Shown piece after piece: positions 1 to 3,759 of a DNA stretch of 6,852 bases (the stretch's first letter is position 1; the number at the start of each line of letters is the position of its first letter). Origin of the DNA: Deltaproteobacteria bacterium (GTDB lineage Bacteria > Myxococcota > XYA12-FULL-58-9 > JAUUZB01); NCBI GenBank assembly GCA_030590185.1, contig JAUUZB010000207.1, forward strand, positions 1 to 6,852, written 5' to 3'. Both the position numbers and the translations under genes were made by a program. A model generated the notes under the pieces. The model saw only the letters and a program-made list of their open reading frames with translations, did no database searches and was not told the origin of the DNA.

Positions 1-366
1 ACCGAGCACCGCCACCGGAAGGCCATCGAGCGAAGCCTCGAGCCGATTGGCCCACGCCGCTTCGAACTCCACGCCCGTGATGCGTGTTATCAGGTCGATC
101 CGGTTTGGCGGTTGACCCAGCTGAATGATCTTTCCCGGCGTTGTCAGGTCTTCGAGGTCGATCCCGACGCCGCCAAAGCCAAACCGATCGAGGACGGCGA
201 GCACCCGGCGCGCGTTGGCTTCGGCCGGTCGCACCAGAAAATCGATGTCGCCCGTGTAACGCGGGTATCCATGGTAGGCGACCGCGTAGCCGCCCACCAG
301 CACGTACTCAACCCGGTGGGAGTTCAACAATCCGATGAACTCGCGCAAATCCTTGGCCAGCTTCAC
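1..366 (-). CDS. Nucleotidyltransferase-fold protein, partial (C-terminus beyond the window)
   Basis: The visible 122 residues show the minimal nucleotidyltransferase signature of the DNA polymerase beta superfamily: Gly25-Gly26 in VGGYAVAYHG, then the paired carboxylates Asp40 and Asp42 in TGDIDFLV, and a likely third carboxylate, Asp91, in NRIDLI. The segment DLREFIGLLNSHRVEYVLVG is typical of small stand-alone proteins of the DUF6036/AbiEii-like type that often sit beside a short partner gene. Members are thought to transfer nucleotides to RNA or protein, but the substrate here cannot be read from sequence. The GTG start at 366 is chosen because GGGAG lies seven bases upstream. It lies inside the 3' end of the small gene 308-511, a 59-bp overlap that suggests translational coupling. 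A TTG twenty-four bases upstream is the alternative start. The fold is fairly sure; the role (toxin, antitoxin or other) is not. Confidence 0.8.
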   Translation of the reverse strand, partial: MKLAKDLREFIGLLNSHRVEYVLVGGYAVAYHGYPRYTGDIDFLVRPAEANARRVLAVLDRFGFGGVGIDLEDLTTPGKIIQLGQPPNRIDLITRITGVEFEAAWANRLEASLDGLPVAVLG

Positions 367-511
367 CTGTCGACTCCCTATGACGGGCAATGAGCTCCAA
401 AAGAATGTCGAGGCGACGTTGCGCCGTTAGCGAGCGATAAAAGGCCCGATCGGCCTCCTCACTCGCCTCAAAGCTATCGAATTTCTGAACCAGAACGCCA
501 GGGGTCGCCAT
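308..511 (-). CDS. Small acidic protein, probable partner of the nucleotidyltransferase
   Basis: This 67-residue protein contains KFDSFEASEEADRAFYRSLT, then QRRLDILLELIARHRE, and ends FARVHRIVELPPG. From general knowledge, short proteins with an F-x-S-F-E-E-A-x-x-A-D-R segment, a leucine-rich helix and a terminal R-V-x-R-[IV]-V-E-L motif are commonly encoded just upstream of small nucleotidyltransferases, exactly the order seen here. It has no recognisable DNA-binding motif, signal peptide or membrane segment and is probably a cytoplasmic, mostly helical protein. The ATG at 511 is preferred because family similarity begins soon after it and a -10-like TACATT lies seven bases upstream. An in-frame ATG at 538 would add nine residues. 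The reading frame stays open upstream through the tRNA, so the longest ORF overstates the gene. An antitoxin-like or regulatory role is only an inference from context. Confidence 0.72.
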   Translation of the reverse strand: MATPGVLVQKFDSFEASEEADRAFYRSLTAQRRLDILLELIARHRESTGEAGQGFARVHRIVELPPG

Positions 512-518
512 CGGACCC

Positions 519-547
519 AATGTAGCACGGCCTGGCATCTGCGTCAG
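519..547 (-). promoter_or_regulatory. Candidate promoter of the small-protein/nucleotidyltransferase pair
   Basis: On the minus strand CTGACG (542-547) is followed after 17 bases by TACATT (519-524), each matching four of six bases of the primary-sigma consensus. The ATG at 511 begins only eight bases after the -10 element, so transcription would start at or near the start codon, giving a leaderless messenger. There is no good Shine-Dalgarno before that ATG, which is consistent. The -35 element forms one arm of an inverted repeat. This is pattern matching only. Confidence 0.35.
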
Positions 548-559
548 AACAACCTGACG
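542..559. repeat. Perfect 6-bp inverted repeat around a 6-base spacer
   Basis: CGTCAG (542-547) and CTGACG (554-559) are exact reverse complements separated by AACAAC. The repeat lies between the tRNA 3' end and the small gene and covers the candidate -35 element, so it could be an operator for autoregulation. It could instead be a weak hairpin downstream of the tRNA, but no T-run follows on either strand, so it is not called a terminator. Confidence 0.35.
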
Positions 560-606
560 GAACCACTCGGCTCGGCCCATCCTATCCGTGGCGGAGTTGG
601 GAAAGG

Positions 607-682
<76 letters not shown>

Positions 683-695
683 ACACGGACGCGGA

Positions 696-724
696 TGACT
701 AGCAGGCCGGCCCAGCGCGGTCAA
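696..724 (-). promoter_or_regulatory. Candidate promoter of tRNA-Ala
   Basis: On the minus strand TTGACC (719-724, five of six matches to the -35 consensus) is followed after 17 bases by TAGTCA (696-701) and then 13 bases to the first base of the tRNA. The geometry suits a short tRNA leader. The -10 element is weak, which is common in GC-rich bacteria. The same -35 hexamer recurs before the HAD gene and the PDZ lipoprotein gene. Confidence 0.45.
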
Positions 725-753
725 CCAGCACTCGCACCTTCGCGCCGATTCCT

Positions 754-781
754 TTGACCGCTACCCCGGGTCCGGTAGCCT
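754..781 (+). promoter_or_regulatory. Candidate promoter of the HAD-like gene
   Basis: TTGACC (754-759) is followed after 16 bases by TAGCCT (776-781), which keeps the three most conserved -10 bases (T, A and the final T). It lies back to back with the tRNA promoter, with 29 bases between the two -35 elements. Transcription would begin near 788, leaving only about six bases before the ATG at 794 and removing the GGGGG at 783-787 as a ribosome site. Either the messenger is nearly leaderless or the true promoter lies further upstream. Confidence 0.35.
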
Positions 782-793
782 CGGGGGCGCATC

Positions 794-1744
794 ATGCCGG
801 GTTCAAAGTCGACAACCGGCTCCCAGCTCGATCTACCGATCGAGCGCGAGCACTACGCTGACCGCCACTGGGACAAGGGCGGCCGGAGCTTCTACTTCTT
901 CGACTTCGACGACAACGTCATGCGCCTGGCCACCCCGATCTACGTCTTCGAGCGCGACACCGGCGCAGAGCTCGCCCTATCAACCGCCGAGTTCGCCGCC
1001 GCGAGCCCGCAGCTAGGCAAGCCCGGCCCCTGGGAGCGCTACGAAATCCAAACCAACGACGCCATCGGCAGCTTCCGACGCTTTCGCGACACCGACACGG
1101 ACGCCGACACCGAAACTGTCACCGATACCGACACCACCGCCGACACCGCCGCCGGCACCGTCACCGAAACCGACGCCACCCCCGCCACCCCACACCAACC
1201 CTTCATCGAAGACATCAACACCGCCCTCGCCGGCCCAAAAAACGAGTGGCTAGGCCCCTCCTGGGACCTATTCTTCCACGCCGTCCACAACCAACGCCCC
1301 CTCGCCATCATCACCGCCCGCGGCCACCACCCCACCACCGTTGCCCGCGGCATCGCGCAGCTACACAACGCCGGCCACCTAACCGCCCTCCCGAGCTATC
1401 TCGCCATCATCCCGGTCAGCCACCGCGAAACCCGCGCCCGCCTCGGTGACCCGAACCGCCAACGCTCCATCCCGGAGCTCAAAAAAATCGCCATCGTGCG
1501 CCTCGTGGAGATGGCCATGGAACGCCACGGCAAGAACCCCCATCACCGCTTCGGCATGTCCGAGGACGCCCCCGACAACCTAGCCCTGGTCAGCGAAGCG
1601 ATGCGCCTCCTCAAGGAACGCCACCCAGACAACGCCTTCTTCGTGATCGACTCGAGCCAGACCCCGATCATCAAAACCGAGATCCAAGACGGCGACGACA
1701 CCAGCGAAGCGATCGAAGACTTCTCCCAGCTCGAGCTGTTCTAG
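794..1744 (+). CDS. HAD-like phosphatase-fold protein with an Asp/Thr-rich insert
   Basis: This 316-residue cytoplasmic protein has no signal peptide or membrane segment. It carries motifs arranged as in the haloacid dehalogenase superfamily. Motif I is FYFFDFDDN, with Asp37 as likely nucleophile and Asp39 as acid/base. Motif II is AIITARG with Thr174. Lys230 or Lys231 is a candidate motif III lysine, and FGMSEDAPDN supplies Glu257, Asp258 and Asp261 as the metal-binding motif IV. This predicts a magnesium-dependent phosphoryl hydrolase or transferase; the substrate is not predictable. The roughly 130 residues between motifs I and II are where cap domains usually sit; residues 99-127 there are almost only Thr, Asp and Ala. 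The ATG is preceded by GGGGG seven to eleven bases upstream. The gene is convergent with greB and overlaps its stop codon. The family assignment is by motif only and the overall protein is not one I can name. Confidence 0.8.
   Translation: MPGSKSTTGSQLDLPIEREHYADRHWDKGGRSFYFFDFDDNVMRLATPIYVFERDTGAELALSTAEFAAASPQLGKPGPWERYEIQTNDAIGSFRRFRDTDTDADTETVTDTDTTADTAAGTVTETDATPATPHQPFIEDINTALAGPKNEWLGPSWDLFFHAVHNQRPLAIITARGHHPTTVARGIAQLHNAGHLTALPSYLAIIPVSHRETRARLGDPNRQRSIPELKKIAIVRLVEMAMERHGKNPHHRFGMSEDAPDNLALVSEAMRLLKERHPDNAFFVIDSSQTPIIKTEIQDGDDTSEAIEDFSQLELF
1088..1174 (+). repeat. Imperfect GACACC-type hexamer repeat encoding an Asp/Thr tract
   Basis: The DNA is built from degenerate copies of GACACC, GACGCC and ACCGAC, giving 29 residues of which 12 are Thr and 8 are Asp. 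It lies within the HAD-like gene between motifs I and II. Such tracts usually grow by replication slippage and form a flexible acidic loop. The reading frame is kept because repeat steps are multiples of three. Confidence 0.7.
1741..1744. other. Shared palindromic stop (CTAG) of two convergent genes
   Basis: CTAG supplies TAG as the stop of the HAD-like gene on the plus strand (1742-1744) and TAG as the stop of greB on the minus strand (1743-1741). The two genes therefore overlap by four bases and leave no room for a terminator between them, so each transcript must run into the other gene antisense. Confidence 0.9.
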
Positions 1745-2265
1745 CCGCCCCCACCCGGATCCGTGACGTACACCTCGACCACGGTCAACAACAGGTCGCC
1801 CTTGGGTCGCCGCACCATCACCTCGTCGTCGAGCTCGCGCCCGAGCAAGGCCTTGGCCATGGGGGAGGACTCGCTGATCCAACCACGCTCGGCGTTCGAC
1901 TCATCCGCACCGATGATGCGGTAACAACGCTCCCCACCCGCCTCGCTCTCGACCTTCACCCAGCTCCCGAAGTGCACGCGGCCGTCGTCCGGCGGTGGCG
2001 CCTCGACCACGGTCAGGACCTTGAGACGGTTGCCGATGTACCGCAGCCGCCGGTCGATGGCGGCCAGCTTCATCTTGCCGTAGATGTACTCGGCATTCTC
2101 AGAGCGGTCCCCCTCGGCCGCGGCCGTGGCCACCCCATCGGTCACCGCCGGCCGCTCCACCGTCCACAGGCGAGCCGATTCGGCCTGCAGGTCGCGGTGG
2201 CCCTCGGCCGTGATCCGGCCCGGGTAGCGCGACTCATCCGGCCGGGTGCGGGTCCGGGTTCCCAT
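1741..2265 (-). CDS. greB: Transcription elongation factor GreB
   Basis: GreB enters the secondary channel of RNA polymerase and stimulates cleavage of backtracked RNA so that stalled complexes resume. The 174 residues match the family throughout. The N-terminal coiled coil begins near YPGRITAEGH and contains the GreB-type LWTVERPAVTDGVATAAAEG. The tip is GDRSENAEYIY with Asp53 and Glu56, the acidic residues that hold the catalytic magnesium. IDRRLRYIGNRL is the second helix. The C-terminal globular domain has VHFGSWVKVE and the signature SPMAKALLGRELDDEV (135-149). The LW-x(2)-ERP segment and the arginine in GDRSENA favour GreB over GreA, which usually has GDLSENA. The protein is slightly longer than E. 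coli GreB because of a basic N-terminal tail and a VTDPGGGG end. GGGGAGGGG lies directly before the ATG and supports this start. No convincing promoter was found upstream. Confidence 0.95.
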   Translation of the reverse strand: MGTRTRTRPDESRYPGRITAEGHRDLQAESARLWTVERPAVTDGVATAAAEGDRSENAEYIYGKMKLAAIDRRLRYIGNRLKVLTVVEAPPPDDGRVHFGSWVKVESEAGGERCYRIIGADESNAERGWISESSPMAKALLGRELDDEVMVRRPKGDLLLTVVEVYVTDPGGGG

Positions 2266-2323
2266 GCCCCTCCCCTATCAGCGCGGGCCGCCCCGGGTCA
2301 CGCCGCCGGCCGCGCCCACAGTC

Positions 2324-2365
2324 TCACCATGCGGTCACCGCCCTTCACCCATGACGGAGCTGTCA
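2324..2365. promoter_or_regulatory. Phased TCACC repeats and a TGAC-GTCA dyad upstream of the Ig-like lipoprotein gene
   Basis: TCACC occurs at 2324, 2335 and 2345, spaced 11 and 10 bases so that all face one side of the helix. It is followed by TGACGGAGCTGTCA (2352-2365), an imperfect dyad with five of seven paired positions. They lie in the 192-bp divergent region between greB and the lipoprotein gene, about 90-130 bases before the candidate sigma-54 start site, a usual place for enhancer-binding-protein sites. Chance occurrence cannot be excluded. Confidence 0.22.
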
Positions 2366-2427
2366 CACCTGCCTGCCCGGACCATCCACAACGCGCGAAA
2401 AACAAAGGAGATTTGGCGCCCGCTACC

Positions 2428-2443
2428 TGGCCCAGCGTTTGCA
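2428..2443 (+). promoter_or_regulatory. Candidate sigma-54 (-24/-12) promoter
   Basis: TGGCCCAGCGTTTGCA resembles the sigma-54 consensus TGGCACG-N4-TTGCA, differing at two positions. The key GG (2429-2430) and GC (2441-2442) are separated by exactly ten bases, as required. Transcription would begin near 2453, about five bases before the ATG at 2458, giving a very short leader. That matches the absence of a Shine-Dalgarno directly before the ATG. A strong AAAGGAG at 2404-2410 is too far from the ATG and only two bases from an in-frame TTG at 2413, so it does not clearly serve any start. Confidence 0.32.
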
Positions 2444-2457
2444 CATTCCTATCCGTA

Positions 2458-3615
2458 ATGCCACGCCAAGCGCTGCTCACCATCCTCCCGGCCCTGCTCG
2501 GCTTCCCCCTGCTCACCGCCTGCCAGAGCGTCACCATCGTCGACGACGTCGACTGGAGCTTGAGCTTCAATCCCCTCCCGGACGACGATCTGCACGGCCC
2601 CTACATCCAGGGCACCCAGATCGGCTTCACGGTGCGCTCCAGCGAGCGCGACGAGGCCATGGTCGGATGGCGGCTGATCAGCTCAAACCCGGAGGTGTTG
2701 GAGATCTCGGACCAAGGGGTCAGCGCTCACCCAAATGAGGAGGGCGGAATCGACGCCAGCCTGCACGCCCTGGCCAGGGCGCTCTCGGGCGGCACGGTTC
2801 GACTGATCGTCGCCCACGAAGACGGCTCGGAGATCCACAGCCGCGAGGTCACGGTCGGCAAACCCGACTCCATCGAGCTCCTCTACCACGGACCGCTCCT
2901 CCTCGAGTGGCCCCCGGAGGAGGCGCTGAGCACGGATCCCTGGATCCTCGAGAACGGCACCGGAACCTTCATGGTGCGCTACTTCACCGGCGACCAGGAG
3001 CTGTTCGGCAACGGCGCGCTTCAGGTCTCATCCGCCGACGACACCGCGGCCACCTTCAACTGTCGCCGGACTAATTGGGGCAAAGACCGCGACTGGCTCT
3101 CGATCACGCCCTATCGCACCGGCTCGGTCGACTTCGATCTCTCGGTCGACGGCGACGTGATCACCACCCGCACCCTGGTCGCGGTGAGCGCCAGCAGCAT
3201 CGACAACGTGTCGCTACTCAAAGAGGATGACCAGGACGCCCACCAGGGGGATGAGCTCATGGTTCTGGCCCAGGCCTACAGCAACACTGGCGTGCCGATC
3301 TATGGCGTGGAGTACAGCTGGGACATCGAAGGCTACCTGCTCTATGGCTTCGGCGATCTGCTGATCTACGAGTTCGGGGAGGATGAGCTGGACCGCACGG
3401 TGAACGCCACCTTCGGCACACACAGCGCCTCGACCCAAATCCGCTCAGCGGGCGCCGTCAACGTTGGCTCGACCAACAACCTGGGCTGTGTCGCGGCCCG
3501 CGCCCATGGCGCAGCTGCCCTCGCCTGCCTGCTGCTCGGGCTCGCCCTTCGACGCAGACGCCGACGTCACCGCCAGGAGATCACCTCCCCTTCGGAACCA
3601 CAGGACCGCGTCTAA
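2458..3615 (+). CDS. Predicted surface lipoprotein with Ig-like regions and a MYXO-CTERM-like tail
   Basis: The 385-residue protein starts with a lipoprotein signal peptide, MPRQALLTILPALLGFPLL, ending in lipobox L19-T-A-C22, so Cys22 is the likely lipidated residue. Residues 45-135 read like a bacterial Ig-like strand pattern (VGWRLISSNPEVLEISDQG, then GGTVRLIVAHEDG). Two further beta-rich repeats cover about 165-245 and 246-330. The C-terminus has Gly343-Cys344, a hydrophobic segment at about 351-364 and six arginines (365-370), resembling the MYXO-CTERM (TIGR03901) tag used by myxosortases. After the arginines comes an unusual 15-residue tail encoded inside the first copy of the 70-bp repeat. 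The open frame extends far upstream over greB, but the ATG at 2458 is chosen because it gives a clean signal peptide. No enzymatic motif is seen; the Ig-like regions suggest adhesion or scaffolding. The exact family is not recognised, and the Ig-like assignment is moderate. Confidence 0.78.
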   Translation: MPRQALLTILPALLGFPLLTACQSVTIVDDVDWSLSFNPLPDDDLHGPYIQGTQIGFTVRSSERDEAMVGWRLISSNPEVLEISDQGVSAHPNEEGGIDASLHALARALSGGTVRLIVAHEDGSEIHSREVTVGKPDSIELLYHGPLLLEWPPEEALSTDPWILENGTGTFMVRYFTGDQELFGNGALQVSSADDTAATFNCRRTNWGKDRDWLSITPYRTGSVDFDLSVDGDVITTRTLVAVSASSIDNVSLLKEDDQDAHQGDELMVLAQAYSNTGVPIYGVEYSWDIEGYLLYGFGDLLIYEFGEDELDRTVNATFGTHSASTQIRSAGAVNVGSTNNLGCVAARAHGAAALACLLLGLALRRRRRRHRQEITSPSEPQDRV

Positions 3616-3759
3616 CCGGCGACCCAGACGCCGACGTCACCGCCAGGAGATCATCTCCCCTTCGGAACCACAGGACCGCGTCTAACCGGCGACGCAGACG
3701 CCGACGTCACCGCCAGGAGATCACTTCCCCTTCGGAACCACCGGACCGCGTCTAACCGG
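3550..3759. repeat. Three tandem copies of a 70-bp repeat across two convergent gene ends
   Basis: The copies begin at 3550, 3620 and 3690 with no gaps. They differ only at single bases: 3624, 3654, 3725 and 3742 are the visible changes, so copies are at least about 95% identical. Copy 1 holds the poly-Arg codons and the TAA stop (3613-3615) of the plus-strand lipoprotein. Copy 3 holds the last codons and TGA stop (3723-3721) of the minus-strand PDZ lipoprotein. Copy 2 lies mostly between the genes. Each copy contains GGAG and CTCC (TTCC in copy 3) five bases apart and AGACGC with a distant GCGTCT, but no T-run, so it is not called a terminator. Short length, direct tandem order and contact with genes rule out a CRISPR array. 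Confidence 0.97.

Noticed and set aside
112..393. Plus-strand open frame opposite the nucleotidyltransferase
   Set aside because: The minus-strand frame carries the nucleotidyltransferase motifs; the plus frame is its shadow in GC-rich DNA.
2266..2305. Promoter GTGACC/TGATAG before greB
   Set aside because: The spacer is only 15 bases, the -10 match is poor, and the start would fall on the greB ribosome site.
1972..2457. Upstream extension of the Ig-like lipoprotein frame over greB
   Set aside because: The region is antisense to greB, and starting there would bury the signal peptide 160 residues inside the protein.
3550..3759. CRISPR array or intrinsic terminator cluster
   Set aside because: The copies are contiguous with no spacers, are part of two coding ends, and lack a stable hairpin followed by a T-run.
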